Shown here piece by piece: positions 1-8,312 of a stretch of 64,000 nucleotides of DNA. The notes under the pieces were generated by a model that ran no database searches, was not told the origin of the DNA, and was given only the letters and a program-made list of their open reading frames with translations. The DNA comes from an archaeon (GTDB lineage Archaea > Nanobdellota > Nanobdellia > Woesearchaeales > GW2011-AR9): NCBI GenBank assembly GCA_018670085.1, contig JABHRS010000005.1, positions 1 through 64,000 on the forward strand, given 5' to 3'. Position 1 is the first letter of the stretch; every line of letters starts with the position of its first letter. Both the position numbers and the translations under genes were made by a program.

Positions 1-1608
1 TGCAGTGTTTGAGACAGCTGTATTTGTAAGAGCATCATAACAAGTAAGATATGTTGTGAACTCATCTGCAGTATTGGGTGCGTTTAATCCACTATCAGTC
101 CAATCATCACTTGTGATTGCAACAGTTGATTCAACGTTTGGTGCATAAGCTGTGTATGTTCCAAGACCAGTTGAATCTAAACTTACTTCACAAAAGATGT
201 AGTCAGAAACTGCTTCAACATTAGTAAATGAAAGAATAGCTTCTGAAAAACTTGACCAAACATATGCTTCACTGGTTAATTCTACAACAGGTGCTGTAGT
301 ATCAATTGTAAAGTCAATCTCACTAGTTGCAGTGTTTCCACTTAAGTCAGATGATTCTACTACAATTGTGTAAGTCTCATCTGGAACATCACTGGTTGTT
401 ACAGTGTCAGTATATGATCCGCTGAAACCAGAGGCAATTGAAGAATCTTCGACTATATTACCTTGGCTATCTGTGATAGTTATACTAAAACTATCTGCGC
501 CAATGTTATCAGTCACAGTCACATCAATATCAAAAGTAATTGTACTAGCACTCATTACAACATTATCATTTGGTGAATTAAAAGTAATGGTAGGCGCTAA
601 TGTATCAATTACTGAAAAAGTATAAGTTTCTGAACTTACTGTATACATCTCATCATAACAATCAATTTGATAACTGTAATCACCTAGTTCATCATAAGTG
701 CTTGCTGATTCAAAAGCTGTAGTTGTCAATTCAGTAATTTCAAATAAGTAATCCACAACTGAGGTGTCTGGTCCAGTTATGTCTAAAAGACAGTATAGAG
801 TTAGACTATCAACAAAGTTATCATCAATTGTAGCTTGAATTGTATATGAATTTTCGAATACAGTAGCATCAGTTACAGCAACAATAGTTGGTGCAACAGT
901 ATCATAGTAGATTGAGTATGCTAAGGTTTCAACATTTCCTACAATATCAGTTGCTGTGATTGTAGCATCAATTGTACCTTCATCAAAACTAGATGGATCA
1001 AAATCTGTAACCCAAATATCTACCCCGTTTTCATCCACAGAATCAAAACCTAAGGGACTTGTTTGTGTATTTGAACCGTCATCAAAGAAAATTGAAACTG
1101 AGTCTACTGCACTATTATCAGACACATAAACACTAAGAGTTGATACAGCACTTAGAGTGTTTGGAGTAATAGCATAGTTTTCTTCAACAATGTTATCTTC
1201 AAAACTTGGACTACTTGCATCTATAATTACATCAGAGAAAGTTGAACTTGATAATATATTACCTGACATATCTTGGACAGCGATAAAAAATGAGATTGTG
1301 TCGCCGTCATTATATTGACTAAGGATAGATAAATCACCTGTTGTGAAATAACCATTCTCTTCTTGTAGGCTATCACTTGACCAACTGATAACTGCTGGTG
1401 TGATCCCATCAGTTGTTTGCAGTGTCACGCTAAAAAGTAAATCATCGGCATATACATGCATGATAGACTCTTCGGATAAATATCCACTTTCAGTTGAGAT
1501 ATCATAATTTCCATTTTCAAATTGGATATCATCAATTGTGATCGCAGCTACCGATGGTAGTGCAATCATTAATACCATAAATACTAACAACATTTTAATT
1601 ATATTCAT
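1..1608 (-). CDS. Secreted surface protein with Ig-like repeats, C-terminus off the left edge
   Basis: This gene is absent from the ORF track because the frame is open to the window edge; 536 codons are visible. The ATG at 1608 is preceded by a good SD (AAGGTGA). Residues 1-22 form a signal peptide with hydrophobic core MLLVFMVLMIALP. The rest is Thr/Ser/Asp-rich and beta-like. Modules of about 100 residues begin with DTxAP (DTVAP near 234, DTLAP near 333, DTTAP near 434), which is typical of bacterial-type Ig-like adhesin repeats. It is probably exported and exposed on the cell surface, in adhesion or envelope structure. The binding target and anchoring cannot be seen because the C-terminus is missing. 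It has a long leader with alternative hairpins and the 27-bp dyad promoter described below. Confidence 0.85.
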   Translation of the reverse strand, partial: MNIIKMLLVFMVLMIALPSVAAITIDDIQFENGNYDISTESGYLSEESIMHVYADDLLFSVTLQTTDGITPAVISWSSDSLQEENGYFTTGDLSILSQYNDGDTISFFIAVQDMSGNILSSSTFSDVIIDASSPSFEDNIVEENYAITPNTLSAVSTLSVYVSDNSAVDSVSIFFDDGSNTQTSPLGFDSVDENGVDIWVTDFDPSSFDEGTIDATITATDIVGNVETLAYSIYYDTVAPTIVAVTDATVFENSYTIQATIDDNFVDSLTLYCLLDITGPDTSVVDYLFEITELTTTAFESASTYDELGDYSYQIDCYDEMYTVSSETYTFSVIDTLAPTITFNSPNDNVVMSASTITFDIDVTVTDNIGADSFSITITDSQGNIVEDSSIASGFSGSYTDTVTTSDVPDETYTIVVESSDLSGNTATSEIDFTIDTTAPVVELTSEAYVWSSFSEAILSFTNVEAVSDYIFCEVSLDSTGLGTYTAYAPNVESTVAITSDDWTDSGLNAPNTADEFTTYLTCYDALTNTAVSNTA

Positions 1609-1627
1609 ATTATTCACCTTTTGTTTA

Positions 1628-1680
1628 TTTTGGAGAATTATGAATTTTATCAGCTCTCCAAAATTACTTTTTGAGAGCTG
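1628..1680 (-). promoter_or_regulatory. Leader of the surface-protein mRNA with two mutually exclusive hairpins
   Basis: On the mRNA strand, CAGCTCTC pairs with GAGAGCTG (plus 1673-1680 with 1651-1658). The same 3' arm contains TTTTGGAGA (complement of plus 1655-1663), which can instead pair with TCTCCAAAA (complement of plus 1628-1636). The second helix ends just upstream of the AAGGTGA SD. The pairings are seen in the sequence; a switching role is inference. A similar TTGGAG/CTCCAA hairpin precedes the gene at 60996. Confidence 0.5.
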
Positions 1681-1746
1681 TTTTAAGAAATTCGATGATT
1701 CCAGGTTGTTAATGCAGCTAACCTAGTTGTAAAAAAACTTACGACA

Positions 1747-1784
1747 TTTATAAACTTTTCGGTGTATTTGTTACTATCAAGTAG
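1747..1784 (-). promoter_or_regulatory. TATA box plus 27-bp dyad for the surface protein
   Basis: TTTATAAA at 1747-1754 would start a transcript about 115-120 nt upstream of the ATG. The dyad CTACT-TGAT-AGTAA (gene strand, 1771-1784) is centred exactly 27 bp upstream of the TATA centre, as at seven other promoters in the window. Confidence 0.55.
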
Positions 1785-1917
1785 TTTATTTCTGGATTTG
1801 ACACTATGTTGCTAAATATTATAGAAGTGATAACATGTTTCTCTAATCAAAATTTGTTTAAATAGTTTGTGGAAATTTGAGATATTACTAAGTTAATAAT
1901 AGTTAATATGCACAGAA

Positions 1918-4317
1918 TCATTGATTCTGGCTGGAGTCGTAGGAGATAGCATCTTGAACAGTATCGAAACCTACTGACTGAGACAATGAGTTTAAAGCAA
2001 ATAGATTCTTTATCATAAGCGACATTTTTATTGGAAATTTTAAGTTTGATTGGCGAATATATCTTACTACATCTCCTAATTGCTGCACACCCTCAGACTC
2101 ATCTATAATTCTTTCAACCTTATTTTTGAATCCCTGCCCAACATGATCATTATATTGTTGTAAATACGTTGCAATAGTTTCTGCTTTGGCCACACTTGGA
2201 ACATCTTGACCCATTGTATAAAGTAATGCTTGATCTTGGAAGTCTAATTCTAGGAAATAGTTACGATCTAAAATTGCAACTTCTCCATCGTCAGTTATTC
2301 TAAAATTTCCTGGATGAACATCTGAGTGTACATGACCGCTTGCAATTTGACTTAAATAGTTTTGAGCAAGTAATGAGACTATTGCTTTTGTATCATGACC
2401 TCGGCTTGCAAGTTCTGCTTCTTGAGTTAGATTTACTCCGTCAATATATTCTTCACGTTTAAAATATTTATTTTCAACTCCAGTTGATATTGGAACCCTA
2501 ATCTTGTATTCTAGGGAACTCTCTGAGGCGGTGGGATTGGTACTTGTGAACCCATGATTTTGGTCGTAGAACTTTTTATCTTTTTCCAAAAAATTAGTGA
2601 AACTAATGTCTTTGAGAATCCACTCTCTGATGTCATCCAAAAGAGGAATTGCAATTTTGTATGCAGGATCTTTTTCTGCTTTTGCTTGAATAATTTCTTT
2701 CATCACGTTAAAAGAAACTTCTGTATGAAAATCAGCATTTGGATTTAATACTTTTACAACTTCAGTTTCACCGCTTGCTGTTACAACTTTGTAAACTGTC
2801 ATTAAAGATCCACCACCTATTGCTGGTAAGAACTCTACAACTTCATCTTTGAAACCATCCCATTCTCTTTCAAGTAACATGTAAGCTGCAAGTTTACTTT
2901 GTCCTGCAACGCCGTCATAAACTTGGTTAAACTCTTGTTGGTATTCTTCTGGGATTGTTACATATTGACCAAGCATTTGTAAGAACCTTACTCCAGGGGC
3001 CCCTAGGTTTTTTGCTGCTGTTACAATGAATTCTAGAACAGATAGTTTACCTTCTGATCTGGATTTTGGTTTTCCAATAATTTTGTCAAGTTTACTTGAG
3101 TTAGTTTTTCTTTTTCTGGATTTAGTACTTTTCCTATTACTCTCCAACTCCATTTCTATTTGACCTCTTATGTTATCATTGGTTTGATTAAAATCAAGTA
3201 CTTCTTTCCAGGAATCCCTGATGCCATATTCATCAAGTATATACTGAGTAAATTCATCTTCTACATCTTCACCTCTAACCATTCTTAGCTGTAATTCGGC
3301 TTCCTCATCTGAAGGGATGAAACTTCTGTTTGTTTTAACAACTTGGGCTTCGATCAAAGTTTTGATGTCTGTACTATCTTTAGGTGGATTTAATATTTGA
3401 TCCATTAATAGAGGCACAACTACAAAATATAAATTTTCAATATCAGCGTTTAACACAAATTCTTCAGTAATACCTGAAATGTTTTGATACCAGGCAAGAT
3501 CGGTTTTTCCAATTGGCTCTTCTAATACTTCACTCATCATCGCTGAATGGAGATCTCTTCTACCCACAGGAGATGTTAAAATACCTTTTTCCCCTGTTAA
3601 GACTGCTCTAATTATGGAGTATCTTTGATGAACTGGCGCTCTATAAAGTGACTGAGCTACTTCATCAACACTTCTTAATTGACCAACAGTAGAATATAAT
3701 ATTTTCTTTAGAGGGAGTTCATCGTGTTGTGATTTTAACATTGCTGAAAAAAGATTAAACATGGATTTATTGGTATCGACTTTTTGCATTAATTCTTCAA
3801 AAATAACTAAATTTTTTAAACTAGGTGTTTCCTCTTGTAGATTTAGAATACGATCAATTCTAGTAGATAATTTTTCAAAATCCGCATGAGTTGTTGCTTT
3901 TTCTTCAACAAATTTTATCACAGGAACACTAGTTCTTAAATTTTTTTGAACATGCTCATTCATTAAAAAATCATAACCTTGATCAAATGAAGTATCTAAT
4001 AATCTTTCCAAAGTCATTTCTTGCAAGCTTGAGCTTTGAGAACCGTTTGGGATAAAATAAGATAGCTGAAATAAACAACTTGTATGTTCTAGATCAGATA
4101 AATCAAATTTTGAGCCTGATAAAGTTTCTTTGACAATTTTCCACCTATCTTCGCCAGATCCTTTGATAGTTGTTTTACCGTAGAGCCCTAAATAATCTTT
4201 AAATATCTGGTTTTTTTCAGATATGCTAGTAGCAGCTTTTAACTCGTGGAGTAGATAACTGTCACGTAGTTTTTCAACCATAGTATGTTCTACATTAATT
4301 CTTGATGTCTGCGTCAT
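1918..4317 (-). CDS. ABC1/AarF-like atypical kinase with long N-terminal region
   Basis: The C-terminal third resembles the ABC1/UbiB/AarF atypical kinase family. There is a Gly-rich segment GGGSLMTVYKV, a lysine in EVVKVLNP near residue 520, and the catalytic-loop-like HSDVHPGNF near 665. The metal-binding position reads AILDRN where family members have LLDFG, so the DFG motif is altered. The first 430 residues are alpha-helical in character and unrecognised. Bacterial relatives support quinone synthesis or lipid homeostasis; nothing here shows a quinone pathway. The start ATG overlaps the stop of the upstream M48 gene (ATGA), so the two are translationally coupled. Substrate unknown; the family call is reasonably secure and activity is uncertain. 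Confidence 0.7.
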   Translation of the reverse strand: MTQTSRINVEHTMVEKLRDSYLLHELKAATSISEKNQIFKDYLGLYGKTTIKGSGEDRWKIVKETLSGSKFDLSDLEHTSCLFQLSYFIPNGSQSSSLQEMTLERLLDTSFDQGYDFLMNEHVQKNLRTSVPVIKFVEEKATTHADFEKLSTRIDRILNLQEETPSLKNLVIFEELMQKVDTNKSMFNLFSAMLKSQHDELPLKKILYSTVGQLRSVDEVAQSLYRAPVHQRYSIIRAVLTGEKGILTSPVGRRDLHSAMMSEVLEEPIGKTDLAWYQNISGITEEFVLNADIENLYFVVVPLLMDQILNPPKDSTDIKTLIEAQVVKTNRSFIPSDEEAELQLRMVRGEDVEDEFTQYILDEYGIRDSWKEVLDFNQTNDNIRGQIEMELESNRKSTKSRKRKTNSSKLDKIIGKPKSRSEGKLSVLEFIVTAAKNLGAPGVRFLQMLGQYVTIPEEYQQEFNQVYDGVAGQSKLAAYMLLEREWDGFKDEVVEFLPAIGGGSLMTVYKVVTASGETEVVKVLNPNADFHTEVSFNVMKEIIQAKAEKDPAYKIAIPLLDDIREWILKDISFTNFLEKDKKFYDQNHGFTSTNPTASESSLEYKIRVPISTGVENKYFKREEYIDGVNLTQEAELASRGHDTKAIVSLLAQNYLSQIASGHVHSDVHPGNFRITDDGEVAILDRNYFLELDFQDQALLYTMGQDVPSVAKAETIATYLQQYNDHVGQGFKNKVERIIDESEGVQQLGDVVRYIRQSNLKFPIKMSLMIKNLFALNSLSQSVGFDTVQDAISYDSSQNQ

Positions 4318-6233
4318 TTTACAAAAGGATATTTTTCTATTAATTTATCATCTGAAGTCATAGCTTCTTGAATTTCAAAGAGTGTTCTTTGATAATTTTT
4401 TGATTTAGGTTTATTTGATTCACGTTCAATTACATCATCAATATTACCTGCTAAACTTGGTGGTACACCATAAGGGAATACTGCTCTATAAGTAAGAATT
4501 TGATCACTAATGTTTTCAATGGTACTTTTTCCAGTTAAACCACTAACAATTTTTGTAATTAAACCAATAGTTATTCGGTATTCCCTCAAATTCTGACCGT
4601 CAATTAAGGGTATTTCATCACCTAACATATGTTCTCTTAATCTTTGATAAATTTGTTTTTTATCTCCAGCAAATGAGTTAACATATCTGTTAATCTTTCT
4701 TCTTCTTCTTTTTAACCAATTTGTATGTATCTCAGTTTGCTTTCTGTGTAAACTCCTTTTCTCTCCATCTTCATGGTCACGATATGATAAATCGGCAGGA
4801 GGAGGGATGACATCACTGAGTAATTCTAATAAGTCTCCTCTTCCTTCAGCAAGTTTTGGTTTCAAATGATGGTAACTCTTTCCGGCACTCTCAATGCAAA
4901 TTTGATATTGCATTTTGGAAATTTTGGATTTAAACTGATCAGAATATTCTTTCAGTTTTGGGTCGCTTGTTCTAAAATTATACAGACCTGCAACAAAGAA
5001 TTTCGCCATTATTTGATCTTTAACCTCTTCTTGACTATAAGAGATAAAAATTGATGAAAAAGCATTTGAAACACGTTCTGAATATTCAAAATATCTTGTT
5101 GAATTAAAAGACTCATCAATAAAATAATCATCTTCTGAAATGTCTGCTGCAAGGGATTCAACTAGTTTGACTGTTAGATCAATTTTTGTTCCAGCTATTG
5201 ATAGTTCTGATAATTTATCACTATCAATTATTGAAATAATACGATCCATAGTTTCAACAGGATTATCAAATTCATCAAAAAAACCATTTGTTAGATCGTG
5301 CTCCCCATAGTTGTCTGCCGTGATGTCAACGGCACAGGTTGCTGCTTGGATGATTCCAGAAAGTAGTTTTGAATCAGAGTTTGACATACCGGAGAGACTG
5401 ATTTTCTTTGGGATTATTTTTGAAATATCTTCTAACACTTCTTCTATAAATTCTATTTTATTTGAACTTGGTGAAGCATTTTTTACTGCATGATACTGAG
5501 TTATTAATGAAGTGTTTATTGCAATTAATTGATGCAAAGTAAAATCTTCTAAATAATTTCTAGATCTGAGAAACTGATCCATATCTTTGATGTCAAATGA
5601 TTCAACAACATTTTTTTGATAACCCTTAGAAGCATATTTACTAACAAAGCCAGGCAAATCAGTTGTTGCATATTCTAAACCAGCAATATCAATTATCTTT
5701 GTGCTCCAAAATACGTTTAACAGACGATCTAAACTACTGCCGTGAACTGTAGCAGATTCATTTTTTTGATGTGATAATTTTTTCAAAAATATGATCCCAC
5801 CATAAGGGTTTTCACCTTCTTCAACATCTAAAAGTGATCCTTGGTCCGCACGATATTCTAAGTATCTGGCAACTCCAATTTCACCACCTGCAGCATTGAT
5901 TCGAGCTAGATGCCCTTCTTGAAGATGCTTGAATTCATGACCTAAAACAAAACGTAATTCTTCTTCAGATTCAATGAAATCTAATAGTCCACGTGAGAGT
6001 GAAATGTTTCCACTTAGTGATGCCAAAGCATTTACTTGTTTCCAGTTATCATTAATTATAACTTCAATATCTTCAGCACCGTCTTTTTTGCCAAAATTTT
6101 GTTGAAAGAATTCATTTACCCAAACTGATACTTGATGCTCTGGATCTAATTTCCCATATCTAGCTTCATGCTGTTTTTCAGCAAATTGGCCTACAAGTGA
6201 GTTTGCTTGGTCATTACCCGCACCAGATACCAT
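4314..6233 (-). CDS. M48-like zinc metalloprotease with large C-terminal region
   Basis: Residues 60-150 carry an M48/HtpX-like peptidase core: LGHEFKHLQEGH (HExxH, residues 99-103) and a downstream EYRAD segment (about 126-130) that supplies the usual third zinc ligand. HtpX and Ste24 have membrane helices, but none is evident here, so the enzyme is probably cytosolic or peripheral. The remaining 480 residues are unrecognised and helical. It is the first gene of a two-gene operon with the ABC1-like kinase, overlapping by 4 nt. The promoter has TTATAAA about 28 bp upstream and a 27-bp dyad (CTTCT-GCTT-AGTAG, gene strand). A role in membrane or protein quality control is inference. Confidence 0.75.
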   Translation of the reverse strand: MVSGAGNDQANSLVGQFAEKQHEARYGKLDPEHQVSVWVNEFFQQNFGKKDGAEDIEVIINDNWKQVNALASLSGNISLSRGLLDFIESEEELRFVLGHEFKHLQEGHLARINAAGGEIGVARYLEYRADQGSLLDVEEGENPYGGIIFLKKLSHQKNESATVHGSSLDRLLNVFWSTKIIDIAGLEYATTDLPGFVSKYASKGYQKNVVESFDIKDMDQFLRSRNYLEDFTLHQLIAINTSLITQYHAVKNASPSSNKIEFIEEVLEDISKIIPKKISLSGMSNSDSKLLSGIIQAATCAVDITADNYGEHDLTNGFFDEFDNPVETMDRIISIIDSDKLSELSIAGTKIDLTVKLVESLAADISEDDYFIDESFNSTRYFEYSERVSNAFSSIFISYSQEEVKDQIMAKFFVAGLYNFRTSDPKLKEYSDQFKSKISKMQYQICIESAGKSYHHLKPKLAEGRGDLLELLSDVIPPPADLSYRDHEDGEKRSLHRKQTEIHTNWLKRRRRKINRYVNSFAGDKKQIYQRLREHMLGDEIPLIDGQNLREYRITIGLITKIVSGLTGKSTIENISDQILTYRAVFPYGVPPSLAGNIDDVIERESNKPKSKNYQRTLFEIQEAMTSDDKLIEKYPFVK

Positions 6234-6257
6234 AATGAGATAATTTTGTGCCTGTTA

Positions 6258-6295
6258 GTTATAAACTTTTTGGGCAGTTTACTACTAAGCAGAAG
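6258..6295 (-). promoter_or_regulatory. Promoter and dyad of the M48/ABC1 operon
   Basis: The TATA box GTTATAAAC is at 6258-6266. The dyad CTACT-AAGC-AGAAG (plus strand 6282-6295, one mismatch to YTACT-N4-AGTAR) is centred 27 bp upstream of the TATA centre. Confidence 0.45.
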
Positions 6296-6350
6296 TAATC
6301 TGGTTTCTGACTACTATTTTTGTTTTTGGACAAACTCATTACTTAGAGTG

Positions 6351-6405
6351 TCACTATCAAGTGATTAATTGACCAAAAAGCTTATAAATGGTCACTGTAC
6401 AGTGA
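6351..6405 (+). promoter_or_regulatory. Double dyad flanking the TATA box of the 6410 gene
   Basis: A perfect inverted repeat TCACT-ATCA-AGTGA (6351-6364) lies 27 bp upstream of the TATA centre (CTTATAAA, 6381-6388). A second perfect copy, TCACT-GTAC-AGTGA (6392-6405), sits between the TATA box and the ATG, over the expected transcription start. The upstream copy has the geometry shared with seven other promoters. The downstream one suggests autoregulation or repression. Confidence 0.65.
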
Positions 6406-6409
6406 TACT

Positions 6410-7246
6410 ATGTACAACTTAGCCAATATTGTGATGAAAAATCAGGACAATGATAGTTCTAGAGATGAGAATCCAGTGAAGTTGTACTCTGACAATCCTG
6501 CTGGAAATTTGGATTCAAATTATGTGGAATCTAATGACTTGTTTGACATTACAGACAGATTGGCAGGAGCAGTTGGTGAATTTTTTTCAGATTCTAATCC
6601 CAGTAATACTAAAGATAGAATTGCTAGATTTCAGGAAAATATGTATGTCTATCACAGTGATTTGAATGCTAGATTAAAATTTTTGCCAGAAAGTTTGAGT
6701 GAAGATCACTATAAGTTAGGATTATCCGATGATAGACTAATACTGCAAGCAATTGAGAATTATGTTGAAGCTCATGATGATTTCTCTGGTCATCAAAAAG
6801 AAATTATGTATGCTGCTATTGAAGGTAGAAGTATTGATATGAGGGTATTCATGGGATCAGATGAAGTTCAAACGCTTCTGAGGTTGTTTGTTAAGGAAAA
6901 GGTTGATCCTTCGCTGGTTGTAGTTCCAACTTATGCTGAGATATCTGAGTGGCAGTCATGTGCAGATGGAACAGAAAGTATTGACCATGAATTGGAAACT
7001 CAGTGGCAAAAGGATATCTTTAATAGACCCGAAGAGATGGAAACCACTCGTATTCTTCCTGCATCCACAGATGAGATTGAGACTGCTTCTATCTTGGTCG
7101 CAGCTGATCCTGAATTAGAGGTAGAGACAGCTGAATTCCTCTATGGAACTGTTCCATTTAGCGATCATAAAAAGACTGTTGTGGAAGGTCCTATGGATGC
7201 TGTTGCGGCGTTAGATTTGCACACTAAATATTCATTTGGTGGATAA
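6410..7246 (+). CDS. Acidic protein of unknown function
   Basis: Not recognised. 278 residues, strongly acidic, no signal peptide or membrane segment. The middle is helix-rich (LSDDRLILQAIENYVEAHDDF). The C-terminal 80 residues repeat a theme of T-R/S-I-L (ETTRILPAS, ETASILVAA, ETAEFLYGT) spaced about 20-25 residues apart, which may be weak internal repeats. The ATG is 25 bp from the TATA centre, so the mRNA is leaderless. It is the only gene in the window with two copies of the TCACT-N4-AGTGA dyad, so it is a good candidate for a tightly controlled gene. Confidence 0.7.
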   Translation: MYNLANIVMKNQDNDSSRDENPVKLYSDNPAGNLDSNYVESNDLFDITDRLAGAVGEFFSDSNPSNTKDRIARFQENMYVYHSDLNARLKFLPESLSEDHYKLGLSDDRLILQAIENYVEAHDDFSGHQKEIMYAAIEGRSIDMRVFMGSDEVQTLLRLFVKEKVDPSLVVVPTYAEISEWQSCADGTESIDHELETQWQKDIFNRPEEMETTRILPASTDEIETASILVAADPELEVETAEFLYGTVPFSDHKKTVVEGPMDAVAALDLHTKYSFGG

Positions 7247-7332
7247 TAATTTTACTAAACATTTTAACATTCTAAGTATTTCTCTTTTCAAGTGACTACA
7301 AATGTTTTTATACTAGCTAGGATCTTACGATA

Positions 7333-7445
7333 TTACCTTTTACGAATTCGTAAGAAGAGGTTTTCGTGCTAGAAAAACCAGCTGGTTGGGGTTTTCGAAC
7401 CTTGTAAAAACCTGTCTCGAAAGTTTCGTAAAAGGTATCTTTTTT
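7333..7445 (+). ncRNA. Unassigned structured RNA closed by a 13-bp helix
   Basis: A TATA box (TTTTATAC near 7307-7314) predicts a start near 7334-7337, where TACCTTTTACGAA (7334-7346) begins. It is exactly complementary to TTCGTAAAAGGTA (7425-7437), followed by TCTTTTTT as a terminator. Inside, GGTTTT/AAAACC hairpins (7359-7378 and 7389-7412), a GGTT-TTCG-AACC hairpin (7391-7400 region) and the palindrome AACCAGCTGGTT allow a two-arm fold. There is no ORF. It is not a tRNA, 5S, SRP or C/D-box RNA that I can recognise. Promoter, fold and terminator agree on one about 110-nt transcript. Confidence 0.7.
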
Positions 7446-7513
7446 CTGAATTGTGGATTTTTGAAGTAAAAAAATACAAAGTTTTTTGAAGCAATCTATC
7501 GTTTCTAATATCT

Positions 7514-8254
7514 ATGAGTCAAAAGTTACAAAATGCTACAAAAAATCAAGAGACAGTATTTGTTTTCAGTGCGCACTCTGATGATTTTGTGATTGGTTGC
7601 GGTGGAACTATTGCAAAATATGCCAAGCTTGGAATTAACGTTCGATGTTATGTATTCAGCTATGGAGAAAAATCACACCCATGGATGGCTGCTGCCGAAG
7701 TTAAAAAGATGCGAGCCGATGAATGCTACGCTGCCAGTGAAGTTTTAGGGTGTAATACCAAAATTTTTGATTTAATGGAACTTAGCATTCGCTCAGATGC
7801 CAAATTGAAAGGCACAGTTAAATTTTTAGAAAAACAAGTTGAAAAGTATAGACCAAGTAAAATATTTGTGCACAGCAAAGAAGATCCCCATCCTGATCAC
7901 AAGGACGTTCATGCACTAAGTATGCAACTAATAAAGAGAATTGATGAAAAATTAATCCCTGATGTTTATGTATACTCTGTATGGAACCCTTTTGAGTTTA
8001 AAACTACTTATCCTTCAATGTTCGTTGATGTGAAAGATAATTTTGAAACAAAACTTGAAGCTATGCGAAAATTTCCAAGCCAAACAGTTCATGTAATCTT
8101 TCCAGTGTTTTTATTGCTTTTTAGAGGATTCAAAGATGGATTTTTCAGTGGACATAAACTTGCAGAGAAATTCTTTTTAGTTAAAACAAGTAGTATTACA
8201 GCAGTCACAGCAGTTAAAAAAAAGATTAAATTAAAAGAAAAAAGATTAAAATAA
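7514..8254 (+). CDS. PIG-L/LmbE family N-deacetylase
   Basis: A zinc-dependent deacetylase of the PIG-L family, which acts on N-acetylglucosaminyl conjugates such as GlcNAc-inositol lipids or thiol precursors. The N-terminus has FSAHSDDFVIGCGGT, where the family has AHPDDE; His and both Asp are kept but P becomes S and E becomes F. The second metal site is HPDHKDVH near residue 125. The length of 246 residues is normal. A Lys-rich tail ends the protein. It is followed 58 nt later by a GT4 glycosyltransferase, a pairing that recalls MshA/MshB, BshA/BshB and GPI-type pathways, so a GlcNAc-containing lipid or thiol is the likely product. The substrate cannot be told from sequence. Confidence 0.85.
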   Translation: MSQKLQNATKNQETVFVFSAHSDDFVIGCGGTIAKYAKLGINVRCYVFSYGEKSHPWMAAAEVKKMRADECYAASEVLGCNTKIFDLMELSIRSDAKLKGTVKFLEKQVEKYRPSKIFVHSKEDPHPDHKDVHALSMQLIKRIDEKLIPDVYVYSVWNPFEFKTTYPSMFVDVKDNFETKLEAMRKFPSQTVHVIFPVFLLLFRGFKDGFFSGHKLAEKFFLVKTSSITAVTAVKKKIKLKEKRLK

Positions 8255-8312
8255 CATTCAGAGAAAAATAACAATTAATAATTAACAGTAGATATAGGAA
8301 AATGGTGCTTTA

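Noticed and set aside
404-1409. ORFs 404..625 (+) and 1227..1409 (-)
   Set aside because: They lie inside the long open minus-strand frame of the Ig-repeat surface protein, which has a signal peptide, SD and repeats.
7389-7405. GGTTTTCGAACC as a tRNA T-arm
   Set aside because: Loop length is wrong and no acceptor, D or anticodon arm can be formed; the segment fits better in the structured RNA.
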